From the NCBI RefSeq assembly GCF_001955695.1, contig NZ_CP019236.1, forward strand, positions 620,001 to 684,000: a stretch of DNA of 64,000 nt. Direction: 5' to 3'. Origin of the DNA: Rhodoferax koreense. GTDB lineage: Bacteria; Pseudomonadota; Gammaproteobacteria; Burkholderiales; Burkholderiaceae_C. Numbering within the stretch: position 1 is the stretch's first letter; each line of letters begins with the position of its first letter. Below are positions 19,109 to 28,597 of the stretch, one piece after another. The notes below the pieces were generated by a model, which was given only the letters and a program-made list of their open reading frames with translations, did not search any database and was not told the DNA's origin. The translations under genes were made by a program, and so were the position numbers.

Positions 19109-19342
19109 GTGGATGTGCTCGATCTTCTTCAATGGCCGGCGATGGTGCTGAGCATCGTGGCGTCGTGGCTGGTGGCTTCGAACGCCAAGCGCCGGCGCGG
19201 CTGGGGCTTCTGGATCTTCATCGCGAGCAACGTCGCGTGGGTGGTTTGGGGCCTGCACACGGGTGCGACCGCCCTGGTGGTCCTGCAGTTCTGCCTGGCG
19301 GCGATGAACATCCGCGGTGTCTTCAAGGCCGAGAAGACCTGA
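19109..19342 (+). CDS. small three-helix inner-membrane protein
   Basis: A 77-aa protein with hydrophobic segments near residues 7-25, 32-48 and 51-68, separated by the basic loop SNAKRRRG, and a charged tail. It begins with GTG, 5 bases after AAGGATG, the only good ribosome site here. No family was recognised with certainty; small PnuC- or SemiSWEET-like membrane proteins have comparable layouts. Single gene. Confidence 0.6.
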   Translation: MDVLDLLQWPAMVLSIVASWLVASNAKRRRGWGFWIFIASNVAWVVWGLHTGATALVVLQFCLAAMNIRGVFKAEKT

Positions 19343-19373
19343 CCGGGTGCCGATGCGCACGGAGCCGGGCCCG

Positions 19374-19784
19374 TCAGGCCAGCTCGAAGACGATATCCTG
19401 CGCGCCTTCCCACAGCACCTTGGTGCCGAGTGCGCGAAGCTGTTCCTTGCCGTCGACGATGGTCAGGAAATGGTTGCCGGCCAACTGGCCCATCTTGCTG
19501 GCGAAGCTGCAGCTGCCGTAGGCCAGGATGATCTCGGTTTCGCTGTAGCCACCCGGGTAGAACAGGATGTCGCCCACCGAAGGGTGGCTGGTGTGGTTCT
19601 CGAAGCCCACGCCGAGTCTGAACTCGCCCATGGGAATCCAGCAGCCTTCGCCGCTCCAGCGCACGTGGATGAGCTTCTGCCGGTAGGGCAACAGCTTGAG
19701 GAATGCGGCCACGGTCTCGGGCGCGTCGGCATGTGTCTCGGCGATGAAGCGGAAGCCGCCGGCGGTGATGGCAATGCGGGTCAT
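19374..19784 (-). CDS. DUF3830 (cyclophilin-like fold) protein
   Basis: A 136-aa protein matching the DUF3830 family along its whole length: IAITAGGFRFIAETH, LIHVRWSGEGCWIP, the FENHTSHPSVGDILFYPGG centre, and the end GQLAGNHFLTIVDG. The family has a cyclophilin-like fold and no established activity; it is often encoded near amidohydrolases or transporters. Here it stands alone, so context gives no clue. Confidence 0.8.
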   Translation of the reverse strand: MTRIAITAGGFRFIAETHADAPETVAAFLKLLPYRQKLIHVRWSGEGCWIPMGEFRLGVGFENHTSHPSVGDILFYPGGYSETEIILAYGSCSFASKMGQLAGNHFLTIVDGKEQLRALGTKVLWEGAQDIVFELA

Positions 19785-19934
19785 GGTGTCGTGTCCTGTG
19801 GGTACGTTGCCGCAACTGGCTCAGCAACAGCCGCGGGCGTTCGCTCGTACGCCGGGCTCGCGGAGAACCCGGCGGGTGGCGCTTGTTCGGCGATCGTACC
19901 CTGGTCCATGCAGATCCGAGATTCCGCGATGGCC

Positions 19935-20636
19935 TCAGAGAGCGCCGATCCAGCAGGCGCGCTGGATCGCGGCCATCTTGTTGTCGGCCTGCAGCTTGGC
20001 CATGGCGTTGCCGAGGTGGTAGTTCACAGTGCGTTCCGAACAAGCGAGACGGGTGGCGGTGGCGCGGGCCGTGAGCCCTTCGAAGGCCAGCGCCAGGCAT
20101 TCCACCTCGCGCGGCGTGAGCGGGCTGCGCAGTCGCACCAGCGCACGCCGCACGCTGGGCCAGATGTTCAGGGCCGACCAGGCCAGCGCCGCCGCTTCGG
20201 TGCGGTCGTGCAGCGCGCGCGGGCTGAACATGAAACATTCAAACGCGCGCTCGGCCGGCAACGGAAAGGCCACGCGCACCACGGTCTGGAAGCCATGCGC
20301 GAGCCACTGCGTGCGCCAGGGCTGGACCTGGTTCGGGTCGGACTTGGCAATGTGCTGCCATGCCACCAGCGGTGCGTCGGCATGGCGCCAGCGCGCGCCG
20401 AAGTCACTGCTCTGCGCCAGGCTGCGGGCGGCATCGAACAGCCGGGTCGGCGAGGCGGCCACTACCTGCCGGTCGTCCATGCGGCCGAACGGGTCGGGGC
20501 CCAGAACCACGACCGCCTCGACGGAGAATTCGTGGAGTGCGCGCAGCCAGTCGGCCAACAGGTCCATCAAGTCGGCACTGTCAGACTTGACAGGCGGTGC
20601 GGATGGAGGGATTCCTAACTGGCCGGACAATGCCAT
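19935..20636 (-). CDS. LuxR-type regulator, probable solo
   Basis: A 233-aa protein. The C-terminal helix-turn-helix (LTPREVECLALAFEGLTARA to RTVNYHLGNAMAKLQADNK) has the VN-x-HL-x-NA-x-x-KL form seen in acyl-homoserine-lactone regulators. The N-terminal domain keeps only a loose likeness to the autoinducer fold and lacks a clear W-Y-D-P pocket. No luxI-type synthase is nearby, so it would be a solo responding to an external or other signal. AAAGGAAG lies 8 bases before the ATG. It is divergent, within 27 bases, from a response regulator gene. Confidence 0.75.
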   Translation of the reverse strand: MALSGQLGIPPSAPPVKSDSADLMDLLADWLRALHEFSVEAVVVLGPDPFGRMDDRQVVAASPTRLFDAARSLAQSSDFGARWRHADAPLVAWQHIAKSDPNQVQPWRTQWLAHGFQTVVRVAFPLPAERAFECFMFSPRALHDRTEAAALAWSALNIWPSVRRALVRLRSPLTPREVECLALAFEGLTARATATRLACSERTVNYHLGNAMAKLQADNKMAAIQRACWIGAL

Positions 20637-20663
20637 GACAAAAGCTTCCTTTTTTTGTATACG

Positions 20664-21647
20664 ATGAGTCTCTCCCTGTTCCAGAGCCCTGGCTCCATCG
20701 TCGCACTCGACGACGATCCCGACTACCTGGCAATGCTATCGCTGGTCGCGCCGAAGGAGTGGTACGTCCGGTTTTTTGTTCACACGGAAGAGTGCATCCG
20801 GCAGCTGCAACTCGAGCCGCCGCTGTGGGAAGCCGACGCTTGGGCGCAACAGGAACTTGTCGACAACTGGCGACAAACCGGCGCGCCCTTGATCCCGCAG
20901 ATTCTGCGCTACTGGAGCCGCTTCGCGCGCCGCCGGTACGGGCTGACCCAGGTTTGCGTGGTCGACTATTCCATGCCCGAGATGAATGGGCTGCAGATGC
21001 TCGGGGAGCTCGTCGACTGGCCGGGCATGCGCGTGCTGTTGACCGGCCAGGCCGACGAACAGATCGCGGTGCAGGCCTTCAACCGCGGACTCATCGAACA
21101 GTTCATTCCCAAACATGCCACCGACGTATCGCGCCGCCTCATCGACGCGCTGGTGCGGTTGCAGCGGCTGGCCAGCGGCCAGGCGTCGCAGGTGTGGCGC
21201 GGCACTCTCACCCCGATGCAGAACGCGCTGTTGCGCCAGCCCTCCATCGCGCGTGCGATCGGCGACCTCATCCTGTCCCGATGGGTGGAATACGTGGTCA
21301 TCGGCGCGCCCTTCGGTGTGCTCGGGCGCGACGCCGATGGCAACGTCGGATGGCTGCAGCTCGAGCCGTCGACCGGGCTCGAGGAGTTGGCCGAGATGGC
21401 CGAGTCGGTGGGCGCGAAGGCCGAACAGCTCGAAGCCATCCGGGAAGGCCGGACCCTGATCGACATCGAACTCGGCCAGGCACTCGGGCGCAGCGACGAC
21501 CCCGCCTTCGGCGAAGCCTTCGAAATCGGCCCGGACGACACCTTGCTCGGCGCCCTGTTCGCCGTACCCGAGGCGTTCACCCCCGGCAACGACGGCGGTT
21601 ACAACCAGTGGCTCGCGGCGCAGCCCGCACGGGTCATCCGACGTTGA
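20664..21647 (+). CDS. response regulator with unknown C-terminal domain
   Basis: A 327-aa protein. The N-terminal receiver shows the acidic pocket IVALDDDPDYL (about 10-20), the phosphorylation motif VVDYSMPEMNGLQML and the VLLTGQADEQ strand, with an insertion of about 45 residues between the acidic pocket and the phospho-Asp strand. The last 190 residues (from about 140) match no output domain I recognise and have no DNA-binding helix-turn-helix. No histidine kinase is adjacent. ATG 20664 is chosen, as the upstream T-tract offers only a TTG at 20655. Pairing with the divergent LuxR gene suggests joint regulation. Confidence 0.75.
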   Translation: MSLSLFQSPGSIVALDDDPDYLAMLSLVAPKEWYVRFFVHTEECIRQLQLEPPLWEADAWAQQELVDNWRQTGAPLIPQILRYWSRFARRRYGLTQVCVVDYSMPEMNGLQMLGELVDWPGMRVLLTGQADEQIAVQAFNRGLIEQFIPKHATDVSRRLIDALVRLQRLASGQASQVWRGTLTPMQNALLRQPSIARAIGDLILSRWVEYVVIGAPFGVLGRDADGNVGWLQLEPSTGLEELAEMAESVGAKAEQLEAIREGRTLIDIELGQALGRSDDPAFGEAFEIGPDDTLLGALFAVPEAFTPGNDGGYNQWLAAQPARVIRR

Positions 21648-21706
21648 CGCCATCGGCGCTAATCAACGCGGTCTTGCCGTAGAAACCCTATGCCCATCCG
21701 GCCGGG

Positions 21707-21726
21707 CCCTGTCACATCTGACAGGG
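21707..21726. promoter_or_regulatory. 20-bp perfect palindrome with lux-box form (or bidirectional terminator stem)
   Basis: CCCTGTCACATCTGACAGGG has 8-bp arms around CATC and the CT-N12-AG layout of lux boxes bound by LuxR-type proteins; a LuxR gene lies 1 kb away. It stands between the convergent ends of the response regulator and rhodanese genes, and no T-run follows on either strand, so a terminator is possible but atypical. Confidence 0.45.
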
Positions 21727-21787
21727 TGGGTGGATCCGGAGTCGCCTCAAACCCTTGACGAGGCGCCTTCGCGGCGCTCCAGCTTCT

Positions 21788-22213
21788 TCAGCCTTGTTTC
21801 CAGGGCAAGCCGTGGAACCGCCATCCGCCCTTGTGCCCGCGGTGGCCTTCGCTGTCGGCGTCTCCCTCGAAACCTTCGAGAATGTTGTAGGCCGTGAACC
21901 CCAATTCCGTGGCGCGCTTGGCCGCGGCCACCGAGCGCACGCCGCTGCGGCACAACAGGACGGCCTTCCGGCCGCCGGCCAGCGCGGCTTGCAGGCCGGC
22001 ATCGAAGTCGGCGTTCATCGCCATGCCGGGCCACTGCTTCCAGGCCAGCGCGACGGCGCCGGGCACGAAGCCGACCCATTCGCGTTCGGCGTCGCTGCGC
22101 ACGTCGATCAGCACGGCCTTGCCGTCCTGCCACCAGCGGTGGGCGAGCTGCGGGGTGACGTCGCCGGCGTAGCCTGCGGCGGGGAGCGGGTTGTCGGTGT
22201 CGGGCGTGTTCAT
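21788..22213 (-). CDS. rhodanese-like sulfurtransferase domain protein
   Basis: A 141-aa single-domain rhodanese. The active-site loop is LLCRSGVRS with the catalytic Cys near residue 91, preceded by the VLIDVRSDAEREWVGFVPGAV strand typical of the fold. Predicted to move sulfane sulfur or bind oxyanions in the cytoplasm. ATG 22213 was chosen; the in-frame extension upstream is not rhodanese-like. Divergent from ppk2. Confidence 0.85.
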   Translation of the reverse strand: MNTPDTDNPLPAAGYAGDVTPQLAHRWWQDGKAVLIDVRSDAEREWVGFVPGAVALAWKQWPGMAMNADFDAGLQAALAGGRKAVLLCRSGVRSVAAAKRATELGFTAYNILEGFEGDADSEGHRGHKGGWRFHGLPWKQG

Positions 22214-22292
22214 GGTTGGCCTTTCGAATGGTTTGCCTGGCAGTTTAAGGAATGCGCTACAAAGGGGCATCAACCCTTCATGAGATGTGTCC

Positions 22293-23138
22293 ATGCCTAA
22301 TTCTTCGTCCGATCCTTTCGCCACACTTGCCGCCTGGCAACCCGCTGTCACCAAGTCCGGCAAGGCTTTCGACCTGGCGTCCGTTGATCCGGCCGCCAAG
22401 CCTTATTCCACCGGCACCAAGGCCGAGGACAAGGCGGCCGTCGAAACCATCGCCGCCGAGATCGACGCGCTGCAGGACATCTTTTTCGCCGACAAGCGTT
22501 TCAAGCTGCTGGTCGTGCTGCAGGGGACGGACACCGCGGGCAAGGATGGCACGGTGCGCGGCGTGTTCGGCCGCGTGAGCCCCCTCGGAGTGCGCACCGC
22601 GGCATGGAAGGCGCCGACCGAGGAAGAACGTGCGCACGACATCCTGTGGCGCATCCACGAGCGCATGCCCGGCTCGGGCGAGATCATGGTGTTCAACCGC
22701 AGCCACTACGAAGACGTGCTGGTGCCGGTGGTCAATGGCTGGATCACGCCGGAGCAGACCGCCGAGCGCTACCGCCAGCTCAACGACTTCGAACGCCTGC
22801 TCTGCGAAAGCGGGACCAAGATACTGAAGTTCATGCTGCACATCAGTGCCGACGAGCAGCGCCAGCGGCTGCAGGAGCGCATCGACGACGAGACCAAGCA
22901 TTGGAAGTTCGCCATCGGCGACCTGGCGGTGCGCAAGCAATGGGCGGACTACCAGAAGGCCTATGCCGCGATGCTCGGTGCCACCAGCACGGCCTGGGCG
23001 CCGTGGACGGTGGTGCCTGCCGACTCCAAGACCCACCGCAACCTGATGATCGCCACCGTGGTGCGCGACACGCTCAAAGGCATGGGCCTGCGGTATCCCC
23101 CGGCCAAGCCCGAACTCAAGGGCGTAAAGGTCGTATGA
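22293..23138 (+). CDS. ppk2: polyphosphate kinase 2 (PPK2), class III-like
   Basis: A 281-aa P-loop polyphosphate:nucleotide phosphotransferase, which uses polyP to phosphorylate AMP/ADP-type acceptors. Walker A reads LQGTDTAGKDGTVRGVF (about 75-90), Walker B/lid includes EIMVFNRSHYEDVLVP, and HISADEQRQRLQERIDDETKHWKF is the conserved lid helix. Overall order is closest to the short class III group. ATG 22293 selected; a GTG two codons earlier is possible. It is 100 bases upstream of the PhyH gene on the same strand. Confidence 0.9.
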   Translation: MPNSSSDPFATLAAWQPAVTKSGKAFDLASVDPAAKPYSTGTKAEDKAAVETIAAEIDALQDIFFADKRFKLLVVLQGTDTAGKDGTVRGVFGRVSPLGVRTAAWKAPTEEERAHDILWRIHERMPGSGEIMVFNRSHYEDVLVPVVNGWITPEQTAERYRQLNDFERLLCESGTKILKFMLHISADEQRQRLQERIDDETKHWKFAIGDLAVRKQWADYQKAYAAMLGATSTAWAPWTVVPADSKTHRNLMIATVVRDTLKGMGLRYPPAKPELKGVKVV

Positions 23139-23238
23139 AACGATGTTCACGCCAATGGAGGAAGGGAGAACTTCAGCGCAGGTGACGGATGCGTGGCAAG
23201 ATGCCGCCATCAAAATGATTCCCACAGGAGACAAAGCC

Positions 23239-24069
23239 GTGGCCACGCTGACCCCCGAAGATATCGCCAACTACCACGAGCGGGGCTACCTGATCCCGCG
23301 TTTCACGCTGCCCAAGGCGCGCATCGATCACCTGCGTGCCACGCTTGATCAACTGATCCGCGACAACCCCGGCGTGCGGCCCGAGAAGCTGGTGAGTGCC
23401 CACGTGGTGGGGCAGGGCGGCGCTGCGAACCCTGAAGGCGTGAAGGGCAGCAAGGCCTTCCTCGACCTGGCGATGGAGCCCGAGATCCTCGACATGGTGG
23501 AGCAGCTCATCGGCCCGGACATCATCCTGTGGGGTTGCCACGTCTTCTGCAAACCCGCGGGCGACGGCCAGGAAACACCATGGCACCAGGACGGCCACTA
23601 CTGGCCGATCCGCCCGCTGGCCAACGTCACCGTGTGGGTGGCGCTCGACCCGTCCACGCGTGAGAACGGCTGCCTGCGCGTGATCCCCGGATCGCACAAG
23701 GCCCAGGTGACGCATGCGCACCTGAAGGAAGACCGCGAGGACCTGGTGCTGTCGCAACGCACCGACACCAGCGCCTTCGACGAGAACGACGCGGTGGACC
23801 TGGAGCTGCAGCCGGGTCAGATGTCGATGCACGAGGTCTACATGATCCACGGCGCCGAGGTCAACCGCTCGACCCAGCGCCGTGCCGGCGTGGCACTGCG
23901 CTACATGCCGGGCACGTCGGTGTTCGAACGCAACCTGAATCCGGCCGATGGGCAGTCGGGGGTGCCAGTGGCGTTCGCGACACGGCCACTGTGGCTGCTG
24001 CGCGGCCAGGACCGGACCGGCCGCAACGACTTCAAGATCGGTTTTCCCGAGGCGTCGCAGCCGGCCTGA
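23239..24069 (+). CDS. phytanoyl-CoA dioxygenase (PhyH) family protein
   Basis: A 276-aa Fe(II)/2-oxoglutarate oxygenase. The metal triad is visible as WHQDGHYW (H-x-D) and the distal IHGAEVNRS His, with the 2-oxoglutarate Arg in RRAGVALRY. It begins with GTG at 23239, 8 bases after AGGAG, and the next residues (TLTPEDIANYHERGYLIPR) are the usual PhyH start; in-frame ATGs at 23215, 23155 and 23143 are alternatives. Substrate unknown; many bacterial members hydroxylate small molecules rather than phytanoyl-CoA. Confidence 0.85.
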   Translation: MATLTPEDIANYHERGYLIPRFTLPKARIDHLRATLDQLIRDNPGVRPEKLVSAHVVGQGGAANPEGVKGSKAFLDLAMEPEILDMVEQLIGPDIILWGCHVFCKPAGDGQETPWHQDGHYWPIRPLANVTVWVALDPSTRENGCLRVIPGSHKAQVTHAHLKEDREDLVLSQRTDTSAFDENDAVDLELQPGQMSMHEVYMIHGAEVNRSTQRRAGVALRYMPGTSVFERNLNPADGQSGVPVAFATRPLWLLRGQDRTGRNDFKIGFPEASQPA

Positions 24070-24114
24070 GGGCTGCTGCGGGCGTCGGCATCCCACGGCC
24101 GGCCCTGCCCGATC

Positions 24115-25068
24115 TCATGGCGAATCCGCAGCCGCCTGCCGCTGCGCCATGTAGACCTGCAGATGGCAATAGGCCGCGCGCAGCATCGGCGCGGCGATAC
24201 CGAAACCATCGGCCCGGTGCAGCATGTCGCCCACCACGTCGTCGGCCTCGAGCTGCCGCGCGCCTTGGGCGATGTCGCGCATCATGCTCGCGGCCCAGTT
24301 CGACGTCGGGTCGAGCAGTCGGGCTTCCATCTGCTGCAGCGTGGCTTCATCCAAGCCATGGCCGGACGCGGCGGCCACGGCGCCGCACTCGGCCATCGTC
24401 TGGCGCATGAGGGCGTTACCGTCGGCTGTGTGCATGATCTCCCCGACCGTGCCCCGCATCAGGCAGCAGGTGGCTGCGGCCGCGCACAACATGGCCCACT
24501 TGTTCCACAATGCCTGCTCCACGGCCGTGGTGAGCACGCGTGCGCCGGGGCGCCGGTCGTCCTTGGCGGCAAGGGCGTGGATGCGTTGCACGAGTTCGGC
24601 CTGGGTCGGGCTGCGGGCGCCGATGGTCAGGCGCTCCAGGCTGCCGAAGTGGATGATGTCACCGTTCTTCTCGAGCATGGTGGCGACCACCGCGATGCCG
24701 CCCAGCACCTTGTCGCGGCCGAAGCGTGCATCGAGCCGTTCATAGGCCTTGAGTCCGTTGAGCAGCGGCAGCACTGCAGCGCCGCCAGCGACAGCGGGTG
24801 CGATCGCGTCCATCGCGGAGGGCAGGTCGTAGCCCTTGCAGGTCAGCAGAACGAGGTCGAAGGCGTCAGGTGCCATGCCCTGCAACGTCTGCACGGTCTT
24901 CACGGTTTGCCGCACGTCGCCGAGTTCGCTGCGCACCACCAGGCCATCGGCCGCGAGCCGGGCAGCGCGGGCGGGTCGGACGAGAAAGGTCACGTCCGCC
25001 CCCGCCTGCAACAGCCGCGCGCCGTAGTAGCCGCCGATCGCCCCCGCGCCCAGTACCAGAATCTTCAT
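24115..25068 (-). CDS. 2-dehydropantoate 2-reductase (ketopantoate reductase) family protein
   Basis: A 317-aa NADPH-dependent enzyme. The Rossmann motif is [18 protein letters not shown] at the N-terminus; LLTCKGYDL and the [12 protein letters not shown] segment carry the conserved lysines. The C-terminal ApbA domain ([20 protein letters not shown]) is complete. It could make pantoate for coenzyme A, but Burkholderiales carry several paralogues, some acting in other oxo-acid pathways, so panE is not assigned. Four bases downstream of the MATE gene, probably co-transcribed. Confidence 0.85.
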   Translation of the reverse strand: MKILVLGAGAIGGYYGARLLQAGADVTFLVRPARAARLAADGLVVRSELGDVRQTVKTVQTLQGMAPDAFDLVLLTCKGYDLPSAMDAIAPAVAGGAAVLPLLNGLKAYERLDARFGRDKVLGGIAVVATMLEKNGDIIHFGSLERLTIGARSPTQAELVQRIHALAAKDDRRPGARVLTTAVEQALWNKWAMLCAAAATCCLMRGTVGEIMHTADGNALMRQTMAECGAVAAASGHGLDEATLQQMEARLLDPTSNWAASMMRDIAQGARQLEADDVVGDMLHRADGFGIAAPMLRAAYCHLQVYMAQRQAAADSP

Positions 25069-25072
25069 GTCT

Positions 25073-26515
25073 TCACCTTTGTCGAATGGCCGAATGGTGC
25101 GGCGGAACGTCGCGCGCGAACCATCGACCGGATGCCACCGCGCCGACCGTGATGGCGCCATACAGCACCATGGCCACTGCCGACACGGCGAAGAAACCGG
25201 CGAGCGAGCCCCACGCATGCAACACCAGCCCGCCGCCGCCCACCGTCACCACCAGCCGCACCGCACCCGCGAACAGCGGCCAGCCGAGCCGGCCTGCGCC
25301 CTGCGAGGCGAAATACAGTGCGAAGCCCGCGCCGAAGAAGCCGAACACCGGACCGACCGTCCGCAGGTAGGCGCTGCCCGCCGCCAGCATCGGCCCTTCG
25401 GCGCCGAACAGCCGCAGCCAGGCTTCGGGCCAGAGGGCGGCCGCCAGGCCGATGCATTCCGCCACACCGAAGGCCAGCGCGCCGCCGGTGAGGGCGATGC
25501 GTAGCGCGCGCTGCTGTTGGCCTGCGCCGATGTTGGAGGCGACCATCGCCACCAGCGGTGCGCCGATGCCGAAGGCCACCGGGATCACCAGGTATTCGAG
25601 CCGCGCTGCCGTGCCGTAACCGGCGAGTGCGGCCGTGCCCGCATACGTGCCGACGAGGGCGGTGGTGGAGGCGATGAGGGCGTTGGTCAGCAGTGGATTG
25701 ACCGTGGCCAGGCCGCCGACCGTGAGGATGCGCTGCATCAGGCTGCGCTGCAGCCGTGACCGCACCAGCCGCGCCGGGTTGCGCCCGCTCGCGACATACC
25801 AGCCCAGGACGGCGCTGCCCACGGCGTAGTAGGCGAGCATGGCCCAGCCCGCGCCGGCGATGCCCAACCGCGGGAACGGTCCCCATCCGAAGATCAGGCA
25901 CGGCGACAACGGCACCAGCAACAGCGCGCCGCCGCAGATCACCAGGCCCGGCACCAGCATGTTGCCGGTGCCGCGCACCACGCTTGCCAGGGCGTTCATC
26001 ACCCACATCAGCACCAGGCCGCCGAACACCACGTTGGAATAGGAAAGCGCCATCGCCACGGCGGCTTGGTCACCCGTGTCCGACACCATGGCCCGGTACA
26101 GCGGTGCGCCCCAGGTCAGCAGCAGCACGCTGAACACCAGGCCCAGGGCGGCGTTGAGTGCCAGCGCGTGCCATACCAGCCGGTCGGCCTCGTCCTGCCG
26201 GCCGCCACCGAGTGCGCGTGCGATCGCCGAGGAGATGCCGCCGCCCATGGCGCCCTGCGACATGTTCTGCATCAGCATCAGCAGCGGCGTGACCAGCGCT
26301 GCGCCGGCCAGCGCCTGGTTGCCCAGCCGCGAGATGAACCAGGTCTCGAGCAGGCCGGTGCCCGACTGCGCCAGCATCATGAGCAGGTTCGGCCAGGCCA
26401 GACGCACCAGTGTCGGCGTAATCGGCCCGTGCAGCATGGCGCCGAGGCGGCTGTTGGCGGGCTTGGCGGGCTCGGGGAGCGGCGGCGTGTTTGTTGAATG
26501 GATGATGTCCGACAT
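25073..26515 (-). CDS. MATE-family multidrug efflux transporter
   Basis: A 480-aa cation-coupled drug exporter with twelve hydrophobic segments in two similar halves ([30 protein letters not shown] starts the first, [15 protein letters not shown] the second). It starts at ATG 26515, divergent from a TetR regulator with only 76 bases between the starts, a common arrangement in which TetR represses the pump. Confidence 0.9.
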   Translation of the reverse strand: MSDIIHSTNTPPLPEPAKPANSRLGAMLHGPITPTLVRLAWPNLLMMLAQSGTGLLETWFISRLGNQALAGAALVTPLLMLMQNMSQGAMGGGISSAIARALGGGRQDEADRLVWHALALNAALGLVFSVLLLTWGAPLYRAMVSDTGDQAAVAMALSYSNVVFGGLVLMWVMNALASVVRGTGNMLVPGLVICGGALLLVPLSPCLIFGWGPFPRLGIAGAGWAMLAYYAVGSAVLGWYVASGRNPARLVRSRLQRSLMQRILTVGGLATVNPLLTNALIASTTALVGTYAGTAALAGYGTAARLEYLVIPVAFGIGAPLVAMVASNIGAGQQQRALRIALTGGALAFGVAECIGLAAALWPEAWLRLFGAEGPMLAAGSAYLRTVGPVFGFFGAGFALYFASQGAGRLGWPLFAGAVRLVVTVGGGGLVLHAWGSLAGFFAVSAVAMVLYGAITVGAVASGRWFARDVPPHHSAIRQR

Positions 26516-26591
26516 TTATTTTGGATGATGACTATAATTTATGAACGTGTCAACGCTTCCCGCGTCGACCGGGCGTCCCAAGGAAAAAACC
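26516..26591. promoter_or_regulatory. MATE/tetR divergent promoter region
   Basis: A TATAAT hexamer at 26533-26538 faces the tetR gene and would place transcription start near 26545, downstream of the first in-frame ATG (26541); this favours the tetR start at 26592, which has AAGGAAA before it. The TGAC...GTCA pair at 26529-26552 could be part of a TetR operator. Confidence 0.5.
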
Positions 26592-27212
26592 ATGCCCCGC
26601 GTTTCCCGGCAACAGACCGATCACAACCGTGCCGCCATCGAGGAGGCCTCGTCGCGGCTGTTCCGCGAGCAGGGCATCAAAGGCGTGAGCGTGGCCGACC
26701 TGATGGGTGCGGCCGGTCTCACGCATGGCGGCTTCTATGGGCACTTCGAATCCAAGGACGCACTCGCCGCAGTGGCCTGCCGCCATGCCTTCGCGCAGTC
26801 GGTGGCCCGCTGGGAGAAGCGTGTCGCGGGCAAGTCCTCGCCCGCCGAAGCCCTGGCCGGTCTGGTGGATGGGTACCTGTCGGCGAGCAACCGCAACCAT
26901 GCCGGCGCGGGTTGCCCGGTGGCCGGGCTGGCCACCGACGTGGCGCGCGAGCCGGCCGACAAGCCGATCCATGCCGCCTACGTGTCTGGGTTGAAGGCCT
27001 TGGTCGATGTCATGCTGAGAACGCAGGCCAGTGGCGATCCGGCCGCAGACCGCAGCCGCACGCTGGCGCAGATGTCGACCCTGGTCGGCGCCATGGTTCT
27101 GGCGCGGGCCACGCGCGGCGACCCCATCTCCGATGAATTCCTCGACAGCGCCCGCGCGCAACTGCTGCCCGCCGATTCCGTGCCAGCCAGGGTGGCCAAA
27201 GTGCGCGGCTGA
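26592..27212 (+). CDS. TetR/AcrR-family repressor
   Basis: A 206-aa regulator with the N-terminal helix-turn-helix (SSRLFREQGIKGVSVADLMGAAGLTHGGFYGHFESKDAL) and an all-helical ligand domain; the HGGFYGHF recognition helix is of the NemR-like type. The start at 26592 has AAGGAAA 8 bases upstream and lies after the TATAAT box. It probably controls the divergent MATE pump and itself. A strong terminator follows. Confidence 0.9.
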   Translation: MPRVSRQQTDHNRAAIEEASSRLFREQGIKGVSVADLMGAAGLTHGGFYGHFESKDALAAVACRHAFAQSVARWEKRVAGKSSPAEALAGLVDGYLSASNRNHAGAGCPVAGLATDVAREPADKPIHAAYVSGLKALVDVMLRTQASGDPAADRSRTLAQMSTLVGAMVLARATRGDPISDEFLDSARAQLLPADSVPARVAKVRG

Positions 27213-27232
27213 TCCATCCCGTTCTCCAGGCG

Positions 27233-27258
27233 CCGGCCCGTCGCAGGGCCGGGTTTTT
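27233..27258 (+). terminator. rho-independent terminator after tetR
   Basis: CCGGCCC (27233-27239), loop GTCGCA, GGGCCGG (27246-27252), then GTTTTT. A perfect 7-bp GC stem with T-run. Confidence 0.85.
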
Positions 27259-27283
27259 CCACCATTCCCTCTGCTTCACCGCC

Positions 27284-28597
27284 ATGTTCGCTCAACCCGT
27301 TTCCGCCTGGCTGCAACGCCGCGGCCTGCATTTCTCGTGGGTCATCGTCGGCATCGTGTTCCTCACGATGCTCACCTCTTCCGCCGCGCTCGGCCTGCCC
27401 GGCGCCTTCCTGCAGCCCCTGAGCCGGGAGTTCGGCTGGAACACCGAGCAGATCTCGTCGGCACTTGCCGTGCGGTTTGCGCTGTTCGGCCTGATGGGGC
27501 CGTTCGCCGCCATCCTCATGGAGCGTTATGGCCTGCGCCGCGTGGTCTGCACCGCGCTGGTGTTGATCGCCACCGGCCTGGTGCTGGCCACCAGGATGAC
27601 GGCGCTGTGGCAACTCGTCGCGCTGTGGGGGCTCGTGCTGGGCATGGGTTCGGGCATGACGGCGCTGGTGCTCGGCGCGGTGGTGGCCAATCGCTGGTTC
27701 GAAAGCCGCCGCGGCCTGGTGCTGGGGCTGCTCACGGCCAGTTCGGCCACGGGCCAGCTGGTATTCCTGCCCCTGGCAGCGTGGCTCATCGAGCGGTATG
27801 GCTGGCGCATGGCGATCGCGCCGGTGTTCACCAGCTGCCTGGTGGTGGCGGGCCTGGCCTTCTGCTTGTTGCGCAACCGGCCTCAGGAGCTCGGCCTGGC
27901 CGCGTATGGTGGTGACCCGAGCACGGCCCATGCGCCTGCGCCGGCCCGCATGCTCGGCTTCATGGAGCCGCTGCGCGTGCTGGGCAGCGTATCGAAAAGC
28001 CCCACGTTCTGGATTCTGTTCGGCACCTTTTTCGTCTGCGGCCTGAGCACCAACGGCCTGATCCAGACCCACTTCATCTCGCTGTGCGGCGACTATGGCC
28101 TGGCCGCGGTGCCCGCCGCCTCGGTGCTGGCGATGATCGGCGCATTCGATTTCATCGGCACCATCGGTTCGGGCTGGTTGTCGGATCGCTATGACAACCG
28201 CAAGCTGCTGTTCTGGTACTACGGCCTGCGCGGCCTGTCATTGCTGTGGTTGCCGCATTCCGACTTCACGTTGTACGGGTTGTCGTTGTTTGCCATGTTC
28301 TACGGCCTGGACTGGGTGGCTACCGTCCCGCCGACGGTCAAGCTGGTGAGTTCGACCTTCGATCCGGCACGTGCAGGCATGATCTTCGGTTGGGTGTTTG
28401 CCGGCCATCAGCTCGGCGGCGCCGTGGCCGCCTACGGTGCCGGCCTGGCCCGCACAGTGCTGCTTTCCTACAGCCCCGCGCTGTACGCGGCGGGCGCGGC
28501 CTGCATCGTAGCCGCGCTGCTGGTGTTCGGCATCCAGCGTCCGGCGGGCTCGCAGGCGGCTAGCGCAGCCCGAAGAACGACAGCACAGCCACGATGA
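27284..28597 (+). CDS. MFS transporter, oxalate/monocarboxylate-like group
   Basis: A 437-aa twelve-helix major facilitator. The loop 2-3 motif appears as MERYGLRRVV, and the second half carries DFIGTIGSGWLSDRYDNRK, the duplicated motif A. The start (LHFSWVIVGIVFLTMLTSSAALGLPGAFLQPL) resembles the oxalate:formate antiporter and monocarboxylate transporter group. Substrate not predictable. Its last 38 bases overlap a 24-residue membrane peptide gene on the other strand. Confidence 0.88.
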   Translation: MFAQPVSAWLQRRGLHFSWVIVGIVFLTMLTSSAALGLPGAFLQPLSREFGWNTEQISSALAVRFALFGLMGPFAAILMERYGLRRVVCTALVLIATGLVLATRMTALWQLVALWGLVLGMGSGMTALVLGAVVANRWFESRRGLVLGLLTASSATGQLVFLPLAAWLIERYGWRMAIAPVFTSCLVVAGLAFCLLRNRPQELGLAAYGGDPSTAHAPAPARMLGFMEPLRVLGSVSKSPTFWILFGTFFVCGLSTNGLIQTHFISLCGDYGLAAVPAASVLAMIGAFDFIGTIGSGWLSDRYDNRKLLFWYYGLRGLSLLWLPHSDFTLYGLSLFAMFYGLDWVATVPPTVKLVSSTFDPARAGMIFGWVFAGHQLGGAVAAYGAGLARTVLLSYSPALYAAGAACIVAALLVFGIQRPAGSQAASAARRTTAQPR

